This document shows positions 35,123-44,320 of a DNA stretch of 64,000 nucleotides, piece after piece; position 1 is the stretch's first letter; each line of letters begins with the position of its first letter. The notes under the pieces were generated by a model, which was not told where the DNA came from, did no database searches, and saw only the letters and a program-made list of their open reading frames with translations. The DNA comes from Sandaracinaceae bacterium (lineage in GTDB: Bacteria > Myxococcota_A > Polyangia > Polyangiales > Sandaracinaceae), in the NCBI GenBank assembly GCA_019637095.1, contig JAHBWG010000037.1, positions 23,731-87,730 of the forward strand, given 5' to 3'. The position numbers were made by a program, and so were the translations under genes.

Positions 35123-35152
35123 GGGGACGATCCTCGTCATTTCGTCATTCTC
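35121..35152 (-). repeat. 32-nt dispersed hairpin repeat, copy B
   Basis: It overlaps the stop codon of the preceding gene. Read on the minus strand it matches 2373-2404 at 30 of 32 positions (AA replaces GG at positions 12-13). The GACGA/tcc/TCGTC core hairpin is kept while the outer GAGG stem is weakened. Orientation is opposite to copy A. Confidence 0.7.
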
Positions 35153-35192
35153 CTCGAGCGACCCGCGGCGCCACGCCCGATCGCGCATCCGC

Positions 35193-35198
35193 TATGAT
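35193..35198 (+). promoter_or_regulatory. -10-like TATGAT, N7 before ATG start
   Basis: TATGAT is 7 nt before the ATG at 35206. The other in-frame ATG (35194) lies inside the hexamer, so the downstream ATG is chosen. Confidence 0.5.
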
Positions 35199-35205
35199 CG
35201 ACGCC

Positions 35206-35526
35206 ATGCGGCGGCTTCACTGGTCGTGCGCGCTCGCCGCGCTCGCGCTCTGGACCTCGGGGTGCGCCGCGGACGTCGCCGCGCAGGAGCGCGCGCGCGG
35301 TGTGCCGTCGAGCTGGCAGGCGTGTGAGGCGTCGTCGGACTGTGTCCTGATCGAGCACCAGTGCTGCGCGTACACGCCGGTCCACCGCCGCCACGCGGCC
35401 GCGGCGCGCCGCCGGCTGCCCCCTTCGACGTGCGACATGATCTGCGAAGGCGGCCATCGCGCGCAGTGCCGCGCGAGCCGGTGCGTCCGCGTGCGCGCGC
35501 CGGCGGGCTCGTCCCCCGCGCCGTGA
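35206..35526 (+). CDS. Small Cys-containing lipoprotein
   Basis: The product is 106 residues. A signal peptide ends in a lipobox WTSGC (Cys about 18). The mature part has about eight Cys, with the segment CEASSDCVLIEHQCC and a basic middle, ending in an Arg/Pro/Ala tail. It resembles other small disulfide-rich surface lipoproteins of myxobacteria; no function is known. The TATGAT hexamer sets the start. It is convergent with the HIT-PLD-helicase gene, with 36 nt between stops. Confidence 0.75.
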   Translation: MRRLHWSCALAALALWTSGCAADVAAQERARGVPSSWQACEASSDCVLIEHQCCAYTPVHRRHAAAARRRLPPSTCDMICEGGHRAQCRASRCVRVRAPAGSSPAP

Positions 35527-35562
35527 GCCTACGCGGCGTCCTCGCGCCCGTTCCGAGCAAGA

Positions 35563-38500
35563 CTACTGCGAGTGAGGCTCGCCGCCGTGTGACAATGTAG
35601 CTTGCAAAGATGCGATCGAGAGCGGTCGCGGGAGCCGCACCTGCAAGTGGATGCGCCGCGTGGAGTTGTTGCCCTGCGCGCGGTGGATCGCGCGCTGGAG
35701 CGCGGGGAGATCCTGGCGGGCGAGCGGGACCGGGAGATCCGCGCCCGCCAGGTCGAGGGCCGCGGACTCCTTCGCGGTCGCGAGGGCGGCGAGCTCGAGC
35801 ACCGCGTCGAGAGCGGCGAGCCGCGCGAGGAGCAGCCGCAGGCCCTCGCTGTACTGGGTGTTGCGAGCGGCCTCGCTGCCCTTCTTGCCGCCCGACTCGA
35901 GAAACACCGAGAAGCCTCCCGCCGTCTCCTCGATCGTGAACTGCGCGTCGATGGCGGCTCCGCGGTCGTCGCGAAATCGGGCGCGATGCTCGCGGCGCCG
36001 CGGCTCGAGGTAGGCGGCGAGGCGCCAGTCGGCCAACTCGCGCATCATCTCGCCGAGGGCGGGCAGGAGCGTCGCGTCGGGTCGCTCGCGGACGCCGAGC
36101 ATGTCGCCCTCGAACGTGAACGGGGAGCGCGGCTCGGCGGTGAGGTAGTGGAGTGGCATCTCTCGCATGAGCCGCGCGAGGGCCTGGACGTCCTCGAAGT
36201 CGACGCTGAGGTCCAGCGCCAGCGGCGCGGCGCGTCGCGCCCGCCGCTGGACGTGCGGCACGAGCGCGGAGGTGCCGATGGGGTCGGGGAACGTCCCGGC
36301 GTCGAGCCATGCCAAGAGCGCCAGCATCTTGTACGAGCGCGTCATCTTCGTCGCACCGACTTGTTCGAGGAGCGCGTGCGCGCGCGCGTCGGCGAGTACC
36401 GCCGCACGCTCGGGTGACAGCGGCCTGATCGACCCGAGCGCCTCGAACCAGCCGCCGCGCCTCTTGCCGCGGGGCTGCCTTGGATCGAACCGCGCGTGGA
36501 ACGCCTCGGTGGCCGTGGGCGCGCGTTCGTGCTCCGCGACGAACTCCTCGACCCACGCCACGAAGCGGTCGCGTACGTGGCCTGCGAGCCGCTCGAGCAA
36601 GTCGATGGCCTCGAGGTCGTAGGTCACCTCGCAGCCTGGAGGCAGTCCTTCGGTCAGCCGGTGGTTCTGGCGGAGCTGGCGCAGCGCCTCGCCGACGCGG
36701 GCTCCATCCGCGTCGAGCCCGAGGACGGCGCGGAACACGCCGAGGAACGCGCGGTGGTTCCCCACGTAGTCGATGATGCGGAGGTGGTCCTTCCCGTCGT
36801 GCTTGCGCAGGCCGCGACCGATCTGTTGGTACCACACGATCTGCGAGTCGGTCGGGCGGAGCAGGAGCACGGTGTCGACGGCTGGGATGTCCACGCCCTC
36901 GTTGAACATGTCGACCGTGACGAGCACGTCGAGCTCACCCTGGGTCAGCTGCTCGATCGCCTCCTCGCGGGGGGCGCTCGCTGCGCCCGAATGGACGGCG
37001 GCGGCGCGCCGACCGCTCGCGCGCAACCGCTCCGTCATGAAGTCCGCGTGCGCCACCGACGCGCAGAACGCGAGCACGCGACGCCCTCCGCGCGAGTCGA
37101 GCTGCGAGATCGCGTTCTGAGCGCGCGCTTCGGTCGCGACCAGCCGCGTGAGCTCCTCCTCGGTGTATCTCCGCCACGGGATCTGCGCGTATTCGACGAT
37201 ATCCGGGACGCCGAAGTAGTGGAAGGGCGCCAGCAGCTCGCGCTCGATCCCTTCGAAGAGATCGGCGCGGTAGACGAGGTTCTCCGCGCACAGGCCCAGC
37301 AGGCTCTGCCCGTCGGTGCGATCGGGCGTCGCGGTGAGCCCGAGCAGGAACTCCGGCTCGAAGTGGTCGAGCAGCGCGCGGTACGTCGGCGCCGCGGCAT
37401 GGTGGAACTCGTCGACGACTACGTAGTCGAACCGGTCGCGCGCGAACGCGCCGAGGCCAGAGGCACGGCCGAGCGTCTGGATCGACGCGAACACGATGTC
37501 GGCGTCGGGTGACTTCTCGGTCCCGTGGAAGAAGCCCAGCGTCGCTCCCGGACGGACGCGCCGGAACGTCGCGAGCGCCTGGCGCAAGATCTCGTCGCGG
37601 TGCGCGACGAACAGGACCCGCGCGAAGCGCTGCGCGTCGAGCGCGGCGAGCCACGTCTTGCCGAGCCCGGTCGCCATGACGACGAGTCCAGAGCGGTTGC
37701 CTTCCGCGCGCGTGCGCTCCAGCGCCGCGAGGGCCTCGCGCTGCACGGCGTTGGGCTCGACCGGCGGAAGGGGTGCGTCGGGCGCCGGCGCGGGCGGTGC
37801 CTCGGCCTGCGCGTCGGCGGCGCCGGCGAGGAATGACGCCGACGGGGAGTACGCCGTGACGCGGCGCGCGCGATACGCGGCGAGCCACGCGGGCGTCAGA
37901 GGAACGGTTCCGGGCCCGGAGAAGAGCGCATCGAAGCGCGCGCGCACCGAGGCGAAGCCACGCGGTTCGGTGGAGGACACGACGCGGTAGTTCCACTCGA
38001 CGCCGTCGCGCAGCGCCGAGCCGCTGAGGTTCGAGCTGCCGACGAAGGCGACGCCGGCGCCGCCGCGCGTGGTCAGGACGTAGGCCTTGGGATGGAAGAC
38101 TGGGCCTGCGCGTGTCTCGTACGCGCGGAGCTCCACGGCTGACGGGAACACCGCGGCGAGGTCGACGAGGCGTGCGAGCGCGTCGGGGTCGGTGGCGTCG
38201 AGGTAGTCGCCGGTCACGAGGCGCAGCCGGCCGCCGCGCTCGAGGAGCGCCTCGAGGCGCGCGTGGAGGGCGTCCACTCCGCTTCGCAGCACGAAAGCAA
38301 CCGCCGCATCGAGGCCGGTGGCGCGGTCGAGGTGGGCCCCGAGGTGGGCGAGCAGCGGGTCTTCACGCGTCCCGTACACGAGCGACTCGGCGTGCGGCGC
38401 ACGCTCGAAGAGCGCTTCGGGCTCGGGTGTGAGGAGGTAGTTCCCCTTCCGAGGGATCACGTGGCGTACGCCGCCGCGCGGGTCGTCCATGTCCCCCGCG

Positions 38501-38802
38501 TAGCGAGGGATGACGTGGACGTGCAGGTGCATCACCGTCTGTCCTGCAGAGAGACCTGCGTTGAAGCCCACGTTGTACCCATCGGGCCGGTACGTCGCGT
38601 CGAGTGCGGTCTTCACGATGTCGATCAGGTCGAGGACGGCGATGTGCTCGTCGCGCGTCGCCTCGAACCACGTCGTGATCATGCGTCGCGTGACGATCAG
38701 GGTGTGGCCCTCGCTCACCGGGTAACCGTCGCGTATCGCGAACGCGAGCGCGTTCGAGGCGACGTGCGCCGAAGGGGGGAGGGCGAGGAACGGGCTCGAC
38801 AT
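35563..38802 (-). CDS. HIT-PLD-helicase fusion, candidate type IV restriction/defence enzyme
   Basis: The protein has 1079 residues. The N-terminal HIT domain (about 1-125) carries HLHVHVI at 92-98. A phospholipase D-type nuclease half (about 145-300) has FHPKAY at 236-241 and GSSNLSGSAL at 255-264. A superfamily 2 helicase (about 350-690) has Walker A ATGLGKT at 377-383, DEFH at 464-467, GLTATP at 488-493 and IGRGLR. A C-terminal region of about 380 residues is unassigned. PLD plus DEAD helicase is the layout of SauUSI, which cuts DNA with modified cytosine, but the SauUSI DUF3427 region is not seen and the HIT domain is extra. ATG 38802 has GAGGG upstream. Third-position G/C bias looks weaker than in neighbours, hinting at transfer. 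Confidence 0.88.
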   Translation of the reverse strand: MSSPFLALPPSAHVASNALAFAIRDGYPVSEGHTLIVTRRMITTWFEATRDEHIAVLDLIDIVKTALDATYRPDGYNVGFNAGLSAGQTVMHLHVHVIPRYAGDMDDPRGGVRHVIPRKGNYLLTPEPEALFERAPHAESLVYGTREDPLLAHLGAHLDRATGLDAAVAFVLRSGVDALHARLEALLERGGRLRLVTGDYLDATDPDALARLVDLAAVFPSAVELRAYETRAGPVFHPKAYVLTTRGGAGVAFVGSSNLSGSALRDGVEWNYRVVSSTEPRGFASVRARFDALFSGPGTVPLTPAWLAAYRARRVTAYSPSASFLAGAADAQAEAPPAPAPDAPLPPVEPNAVQREALAALERTRAEGNRSGLVVMATGLGKTWLAALDAQRFARVLFVAHRDEILRQALATFRRVRPGATLGFFHGTEKSPDADIVFASIQTLGRASGLGAFARDRFDYVVVDEFHHAAAPTYRALLDHFEPEFLLGLTATPDRTDGQSLLGLCAENLVYRADLFEGIERELLAPFHYFGVPDIVEYAQIPWRRYTEEELTRLVATEARAQNAISQLDSRGGRRVLAFCASVAHADFMTERLRASGRRAAAVHSGAASAPREEAIEQLTQGELDVLVTVDMFNEGVDIPAVDTVLLLRPTDSQIVWYQQIGRGLRKHDGKDHLRIIDYVGNHRAFLGVFRAVLGLDADGARVGEALRQLRQNHRLTEGLPPGCEVTYDLEAIDLLERLAGHVRDRFVAWVEEFVAEHERAPTATEAFHARFDPRQPRGKRRGGWFEALGSIRPLSPERAAVLADARAHALLEQVGATKMTRSYKMLALLAWLDAGTFPDPIGTSALVPHVQRRARRAAPLALDLSVDFEDVQALARLMREMPLHYLTAEPRSPFTFEGDMLGVRERPDATLLPALGEMMRELADWRLAAYLEPRRREHRARFRDDRGAAIDAQFTIEETAGGFSVFLESGGKKGSEAARNTQYSEGLRLLLARLAALDAVLELAALATAKESAALDLAGADLPVPLARQDLPALQRAIHRAQGNNSTRRIHLQVRLPRPLSIASLQATLSHGGEPHSQ

Positions 38803-38876
38803 CGCGACCCTCGAGCGTCGCATACTTGGCGTCGCTCGCGTGGATCCTGGTTCGGCCGTAACGGTACCGATCCCGG

Positions 38877-39611
38877 TCAGCGGGCGACGAGCAGGCCTCG
38901 CCACAGCGGAGCGCGGGGGGCGCGGCGCCGGGCGGTGCGGCGGCCGCGGGCGTCCTCGGCGTAGAGGGTGACCTCGTCGAAGCCGGCGCTCGCGAGCATC
39001 GCGCGGACCTCGTCGGCGGTGCGCAGCACGAAGCGGTAGGTGAAGGCGTCGTCGAGGTGGGTGCCGTCGTCGAGCACGAAGTGCAGCGCGGCGTCGAGGC
39101 AGCGGCCGTCGAACGCGCGCTGCTCCCAGACGTAGGTGAAGCCGTCGGCGCGGTGCTCGGCGCGGCGCGGCCGGCGCAGCTCGGGGCCGTCGAAGTGCTC
39201 GAGGACGAACAGCCCGTCGCAGCACGCGCGCGCGGTGGCGAAGTACTCGCCGAGCGCCGCGTCGTCGAGGACCGCCCACGAGAAGTTCATCGCGATCACG
39301 AGGTCGTACGCCCGCTCGCTGCGCGTCCGTACGTCGCCCGCGAGCAAAGTCAGGCGCGCGCGCTCGTCCTCGTCGAGCCCATGATCCGCCGCGTGCGCGA
39401 GCACCGCCGCGTCGAGGTCGACGGCGAGGGCCTCGCGCTCGGCGTCGCTCTCGACGAAGCGCGCGCTGGTGAGCGCGGTGCCGGCGAAGTCCTCGCGCAG
39501 CGTCTCGGGCTCGCCGCCGACGTGGCGCGCGTAGAGGCGCTCGAGCAGCGCGATGTCGATCTCCGGGCTCTGGACGGCCGCCTCGTAGAGGCGGTGGCGC
39601 AGCGCGTTCAC
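38877..39611 (-). CDS. Class I SAM-dependent methyltransferase
   Basis: The product is 244 residues. The SAM-binding motif I region LREDFAGTALTSARF (about 38-52) is followed by an acidic residue after the second strand (LAVDLDAA), then LTLLAGDVR and DLVIAMNFSW. It lacks the (D/N/S)PP(Y/F) motif of DNA adenine or cytosine-N4 methyltransferases, so a small-molecule or protein substrate is likelier. It lies 74 nt upstream of the HIT-PLD-helicase gene on the same strand; any link to that protein is speculative. The GTG start has no Shine-Dalgarno but has CATCCT 7 nt upstream. Confidence 0.85.
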   Translation of the reverse strand: MNALRHRLYEAAVQSPEIDIALLERLYARHVGGEPETLREDFAGTALTSARFVESDAEREALAVDLDAAVLAHAADHGLDEDERARLTLLAGDVRTRSERAYDLVIAMNFSWAVLDDAALGEYFATARACCDGLFVLEHFDGPELRRPRRAEHRADGFTYVWEQRAFDGRCLDAALHFVLDDGTHLDDAFTYRFVLRTADEVRAMLASAGFDEVTLYAEDARGRRTARRRAPRAPLWRGLLVAR

Positions 39612-39700
39612 GGGCCGGAGGATGGCGCGGGCCCAAGGCCAGGGCGAGGGGGCGCGTCCGAGGCCGCGCGTGCGATACTCTCGCCGCGGGAGGGAGACGA

Positions 39701-42091
39701 TTGCGAGACCTCGCCGGATGGTGCCTCTCGGTCGCGTCGTGGGCCTACCCCGCCGCCGTCCTCGTGGCGTTCGCCGCGTGGGCGGGCGGTCCCCTCACCA
39801 GCTTCGGGTTCCTCGTGGTGCTGCTCGCCGGGCTCGCGTGGCCGAGCGTGTACCTGCTCTCGCGCCGGCTGCGCGAGGCCTCCGATCTGGATCGCGCCGA
39901 GGCGGACGGCCGCCCCCCGGTGCTCGTGGTGCACGCGTTCGAGCGGACGCGTACGCCGTGGTGGGCCCGCGCGCTGCCGACCCCGGCGTTCTTCCGCGAT
40001 CTCGACGACGAGCTGCTGGTGCGCGCGCTCCGGCGCGGGCTCGAGCCGGCGGGGCCGGTGGTCTTCGTCGAGCGGCCCGCCCCGCCGCCCGCCTCCGGGC
40101 CGATGGCGCTCGCGACCGGACGCGACGAGGCCCACCTCGAGGCGCTCGCCGCGCGCGCGCCGAGCGCGGCGCTGGTGGTCGTCGTGCTCGACGGGACCGA
40201 CACCACGCGGCGCGAGATCGAGCGGCTCGGCGAGGGCGTCGACGTGCGCCGGGTCGCCCTCGTCGTCCCGCCCCGCGCCGGCGCCGCCTTCTACGCCGCG
40301 TACGAGCGCATCCGCGAGGCCCTGCCGGGCCTGCCGGCGCTCAGCCGCGCCGTCGCCGCGGTTCGCTTCGGCGAGGGCACGACCCCGCACCTCGTGGAGG
40401 CGGGCGGCGCGAACGCCTCCGCGCGCCGCGCCGCCCTCGGCGCGCCCGATCGCATGCTGAGCCCCCACGAGCGCGGGGCGCCGGCCCCCGCGCCGCCTTC
40501 GTGGTCGTGGGCGCTCTCCGCGATCCCGGTCCTGGCCGCCTTCGCTTCCATGTTGCTCACCCCGCGCTTCGCGCAGGCCTACGGCCTGCGGATGTCCTCG
40601 GACGACCAGGTCGTGTCGGCCTTGCTCGCGCTCGCGCTCGGGGTCTGGCTGGCCGTCCTCAGCCGCCGCGTGATGCGCCTCGTGCCGGGGAGCGAGCTGC
40701 CGTTGATCCTCGTCGCCGCCGGCCCGTGGCTCCTGGGGGAGCTCGCGCGGCTCGGCGCTCCGGCGTGGGGCCTGTCGGACGCGCTCCGCGCCGCGGGGAC
40801 GTTCGCCGCCGCGTCGGCGCCGCTCCTCTTGGCGGTGGCGTTCGTGCTCGCCGGCGCCTCGTGGATGCGCGTGAGCCCGGGCCGGCGGGTCGCGTTCGCG
40901 TGGTTCGGCCTCGCGGCGACGGTCCCGATCCTCACGCTCGCGCTCTCCCTCGCGCCGCTGGGGATCGAGCCCGGCGCGCTCGTCGTCCCCACGCTGCTCT
41001 GCGGCCTGGGGCTCGGGGCGGCGACCGTGGCGGCGAGCGGCGACGCGGGCCGGCGTCACGCGCCGCTCTCCGTCGGCAGCGCCGTGGCGGCGACCCTCGC
41101 GCTCGCGGGCTGGCTCACCGCCGCGACGCACGGCGAGTGGCACGCGGCGCTCCGCGCGAGCGAGTACACCGCGGCCGCGCACTTCGGAGAGGCGCTCGCG
41201 CCGCTCGCTACGTACGACCAGCTCGCCCCGTGGTTCCTGCTGCCGCTGCCGCTCGTGACGCTGGTCGGCCTCCTGTTCGCCGGGCGCGCGACGCGGGCGG
41301 CGGCCGCGAGCGCGGCGAGCCTGCTCGTCCTCGCGCTGGCGCTCGTGCTCGTCGGGCGCGCGCACCGCCGGGCGGAGCTCGCGCTGACCGAGCGCGGGCT
41401 CCTCGGCGAGGATCGCTTCCTCGCCGCGGCCGGCGCCGCGCTGCTCCCCGGGTTCGAGCTCGCGCCCCTCGCGGACGGTGAGACGCCGCGCGGCCCCGTG
41501 GACGTGGTGCTCGACCGCGGCGGCGCCGTCGCCGGCGGGGTGCGCGTCTCGAGCGAGGTGGAGCTCTCGAGCTTCGGCGCGATGGGCACGAGCGCGCTCG
41601 CGCGGGCGCTCGGCGATCGGCTGCGCGAGCGCCCCGACGCGCCCGACGCCCGCGTCGCCGTCGCGCCCGACGCCGATGGGCGCGCGCTCGTCGCCGCGTG
41701 CCGCGCGGCGTGGGCGCAGGGCGCGCCGCGCGCGGAGCTGATCGGCCGCGGCCCCGAGGGCACGCCGCGCGCGGTCTTCGTCGGGCCTCGGCTCTTCTAC
41801 GGGGCCGGGGCCCAGGACCGGATCCTCCTCTTCATCGTGCTGCGCGCGGACCGGGTCGAGGTCGCGGACACCGCCGGCTCCCTGATCCAGGTGCCGCGCC
41901 TGCCGAACGGCGCGCTCGACGCGGCGCGGCTCGAGGCGGTGCTCCGAGAGCGCCGCCAGTACGAGCCGAACCGCCGCGACGTGACGCTCTCCGTCCAGAG
42001 CGGGGCGAGCGCGGGGGACGTGCTCGCCGCCGCCGCGGCGGCGTGGTCGACCGGGCTCGCGGACGTCGGCCTCGACGACGCCCGCCTGTAG
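39701..42091 (+). CDS. Multi-pass membrane protein with ExbD-like tail
   Basis: The protein has 796 residues from a TTG with GGAGG 7 nt upstream. Two N-terminal membrane helices (about 8-55) precede a cytosolic alpha/beta domain (about 70-205). That domain resembles the widespread 'VLxLRSF...GPVV' module of bacterial membrane proteins (here VLVVHAFERT, PAGPVVFVERP, AALVVVVLDGT). About eight more membrane helices follow (roughly 265-550). The exported C-terminal region has two halves with the ExbD/TolR look, ending DVTLSVQSGASAGDVLAAAA. It could be an energised or sensory membrane complex component, but no ExbB partner is adjacent. It is divergent from the methyltransferase gene. Confidence 0.75.
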   Translation: MRDLAGWCLSVASWAYPAAVLVAFAAWAGGPLTSFGFLVVLLAGLAWPSVYLLSRRLREASDLDRAEADGRPPVLVVHAFERTRTPWWARALPTPAFFRDLDDELLVRALRRGLEPAGPVVFVERPAPPPASGPMALATGRDEAHLEALAARAPSAALVVVVLDGTDTTRREIERLGEGVDVRRVALVVPPRAGAAFYAAYERIREALPGLPALSRAVAAVRFGEGTTPHLVEAGGANASARRAALGAPDRMLSPHERGAPAPAPPSWSWALSAIPVLAAFASMLLTPRFAQAYGLRMSSDDQVVSALLALALGVWLAVLSRRVMRLVPGSELPLILVAAGPWLLGELARLGAPAWGLSDALRAAGTFAAASAPLLLAVAFVLAGASWMRVSPGRRVAFAWFGLAATVPILTLALSLAPLGIEPGALVVPTLLCGLGLGAATVAASGDAGRRHAPLSVGSAVAATLALAGWLTAATHGEWHAALRASEYTAAAHFGEALAPLATYDQLAPWFLLPLPLVTLVGLLFAGRATRAAAASAASLLVLALALVLVGRAHRRAELALTERGLLGEDRFLAAAGAALLPGFELAPLADGETPRGPVDVVLDRGGAVAGGVRVSSEVELSSFGAMGTSALARALGDRLRERPDAPDARVAVAPDADGRALVAACRAAWAQGAPRAELIGRGPEGTPRAVFVGPRLFYGAGAQDRILLFIVLRADRVEVADTAGSLIQVPRLPNGALDAARLEAVLRERRQYEPNRRDVTLSVQSGASAGDVLAAAAAAWSTGLADVGLDDARL

Positions 42092-42158
42092 CTCGTCCGA
42101 GGGCGTGTGAGCGGGGGGCTTGGCCGGCTTCGGCTTTTACGCTACAGCGGCCGGAGCC

Positions 42159-43217
42159 ATGATTCGCGCCAAGATTCTGGGCCTCGGCTCCTATGTTCCG
42201 CCTCGCGTCGTGAGGAACGACGAGATCCCCTTCCTCGACGACCAGCACGTGCCGCAGGAGACGCGGCAGACCGAGACGAACGACGAGTGGATCCGCGCCC
42301 GCACCGGGATCGAGGAGCGCCGGTACGTCGACACCGCCGCGGGCGTGACGACGAGCGATCTGGCCCTCGAGGCCTCGCGCCGCGCGCTCGAGGACGCGGG
42401 CGTCGACGCCAAGGAGATCGACTGCATTATCCTCGGCACGCTCTCGCCGGACATCCACTTCCCCGGGACGGCGGTGTTCCTGCAGAGCAAGCTCGGCATC
42501 GACGGCGAGGACGGCTGCGCCTGCTACGACATCCGCCAGCAGTGCAGCGGGTTCGTCTACGGCCTCGAGATGGCCGACGCGTTCATCCGCACCGGCAAGT
42601 ACCGAAAGGTGCTGCTCGTCGGCGCGGAGCTGCACTCGAACGCGCTCGACTTCACGACGCGCGGTCGCGACGTGATGGTGCTCTTCGGCGACGGCGCCGG
42701 CGCGGTGGTGGTCGGGGCGGTCGAGTCCGACGACGAGCGCGAGGGCGTGCTCTACACGCACGCCGCCGCCGACGGCTCGGGCGCGTGGAACCTCTACCTC
42801 AAGGTCTTCGACATCTCGAAGAGCCCCATCGTCCACTACGACGCGACGGCGAAGCTCGACGCCGAGCAGCAGTACCCACAGATGGTGGGTAAGAAAGTCT
42901 TCTTGCATGCCGTCCGGAACATGGTCGTCGCGACCAACCGCGCGCTCGAGAAGACGGGGCTGACCTGGAAGGACATCGACTGGTTCGTCCCGCACCAGGC
43001 GAACCTCCGCATCAACGAGGCGGTCGTCGAGTACGCGGAGATCCCGAAGGACAAGGCCCTCAACACGATCATGTGGTACGGCAACACCACCGCCGCGACG
43101 GTGCCGCTCACCATCGATCACTGGCGCAAGGAAGGTCGCGTGAAGAAGGGCGACCTCGTGCTCTCCACCGTCTTCGGCGCGGGCTTCACCTGGGGCTCGG
43201 CGATCTTCCGGCTTTGA
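42159..43217 (+). CDS. 3-oxoacyl-ACP synthase III-like (FabH-like) enzyme
   Basis: This 352-residue thiolase-fold condensing enzyme has the FabH entry motif NDEWIRARTGIEER at 41-54. The catalytic triad is Cys129 in IRQQCSGF, His279 in VPHQAN and Asn309 in YGNTTAATVP. KAS III enzymes start fatty-acid or polyketide chains by condensing an acyl-CoA with malonyl-ACP; the QQCSG context and absence of neighbouring fab genes suggest a specialised primer or product. The ATG has a TACGCT hexamer 15 nt upstream and GGAG close by. It is the first gene of a four-gene unit in which every junction overlaps; its TGA overlaps the TTG of the next gene. Confidence 0.9.
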   Translation: MIRAKILGLGSYVPPRVVRNDEIPFLDDQHVPQETRQTETNDEWIRARTGIEERRYVDTAAGVTTSDLALEASRRALEDAGVDAKEIDCIILGTLSPDIHFPGTAVFLQSKLGIDGEDGCACYDIRQQCSGFVYGLEMADAFIRTGKYRKVLLVGAELHSNALDFTTRGRDVMVLFGDGAGAVVVGAVESDDEREGVLYTHAAADGSGAWNLYLKVFDISKSPIVHYDATAKLDAEQQYPQMVGKKVFLHAVRNMVVATNRALEKTGLTWKDIDWFVPHQANLRINEAVVEYAEIPKDKALNTIMWYGNTTAATVPLTIDHWRKEGRVKKGDLVLSTVFGAGFTWGSAIFRL

Positions 43218-44320
43218 GGGCGCGCGTCGTCGTCATCGGTGGGGGGATCGCGGGGCTGAGCACCGCGCGCGCGCTCGCGCGCGACCGCGACGTGACGGTG
43301 CTCGAGCAGGAGGCGTTCGTCGGGACGCACAGCTCGGCGCGCAACGCGCAAATCTGGTTGCCGGTCGACGATGACCCGACGACCGGTCCGCTCGCGCGCG
43401 CGAGCGCGGCCGCGTGGGCGGAGCGGCTCGGCGGCGGCTGGCTCCGCCCCCGCCCCGCGGTGGTCCTGACGGACGCCGAGGGCGCGCGCCGCGTGGAGGC
43501 CGGCGCGGCCGCGGGTGATCTCTCGGTCGGCGTGCTCGACGCGGCGGCCCGGCGCCGGCTCGCGCCCGAGGTGGAAGGGGACGACGTCGCCGTCGAGGTG
43601 CGAGGCGCGGGGACGTTCGAGCCGAGCGAGATGATCGACGCGCTGCGACGCGACTGCCGCGACGCGGGCGTGCGACTGGCGACCTCGACGCGCGCGGAGC
43701 GGGTCGAGGTGCGCGCGGGTCGCGTCGCGGGCGTCGCGCTCGAGGGCGGCGCGCGCCTCGCGGCGGACGAGGTCGTGATCGCGGCGGGCGCCTACGCGGG
43801 CCCGCTCGGCGCGGCGGTCGGCGCGGCGACGACGCTCGTGCCGCTCCGCCGTCACCTCGTGGTCCTCGAGGCCCCGCCGACCGCCGCGATGGTGTGGCGC
43901 TTCACCGAGGGCGCCGAGGTGTACTGGCGCGCCGAGTCGGGGGGCGTGCTCGCGAGCCCATGCGACGAGGACCCCGTCGCGCCCTCGCTGCCGGCGGCGG
44001 ATCCGTCCGCCCTCGAGCGGCTCGCCGAGCGGCTCGCGTCCGTGGCGCCCTCGCTCGTCGACGCGCCCGTGCGCAAGACCTGGGCGTGCCTGCGCACCTA
44101 CGCGCGCGACCGCGAGCTCGTCCTCGGGCTCGATCCGCGCGTCGAGGGCCTCGCGTGGAACGCGGGCCACGGTGGGCGCGGCATGACCGTCGGGCTCGCC
44201 GCGGGCGAGCTCTGTGCGCGCGCGCTCCGCGGTGAGGACGATCCGATGCTCCGGCTCATGCGGCCGCATCGCGACGCGCGGGACGTGCGCGCGGCGCCGG
44301 AAGGGGCGAGGCTCGGGTGA
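43214..44320 (+). CDS. FAD-dependent oxidoreductase (DAO/glycine-oxidase type)
   Basis: The product is 368 residues from a TTG overlapping the previous stop (TTGA). The N-terminal FAD site is [17 protein letters not shown] (5-21), with Glu following the second strand (TVLEQE). The C-terminal part has the second dinucleotide segment [17 protein letters not shown], the usual end of the DAO fold. The family oxidises amino groups of small amines or amino acids; the substrate is not evident. It is translationally coupled to the KAS III-like gene upstream and to the HD-domain gene downstream. Confidence 0.88.
   Translation: MRARVVVIGGGIAGLSTARALARDRDVTVLEQEAFVGTHSSARNAQIWLPVDDDPTTGPLARASAAAWAERLGGGWLRPRPAVVLTDAEGARRVEAGAAAGDLSVGVLDAAARRRLAPEVEGDDVAVEVRGAGTFEPSEMIDALRRDCRDAGVRLATSTRAERVEVRAGRVAGVALEGGARLAADEVVIAAGAYAGPLGAAVGAATTLVPLRRHLVVLEAPPTAAMVWRFTEGAEVYWRAESGGVLASPCDEDPVAPSLPAADPSALERLAERLASVAPSLVDAPVRKTWACLRTYARDRELVLGLDPRVEGLAWNAGHGGRGMTVGLAAGELCARALRGEDDPMLRLMRPHRDARDVRAAPEGARLG

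Noticed and set aside
38877..39611. Methyltransferase as the modification partner of the HIT-PLD-helicase protein
   Set aside because: It lacks DNA methyltransferase catalytic motifs, and a modification-dependent enzyme would not need a cognate methylase. Adjacency alone is not enough.
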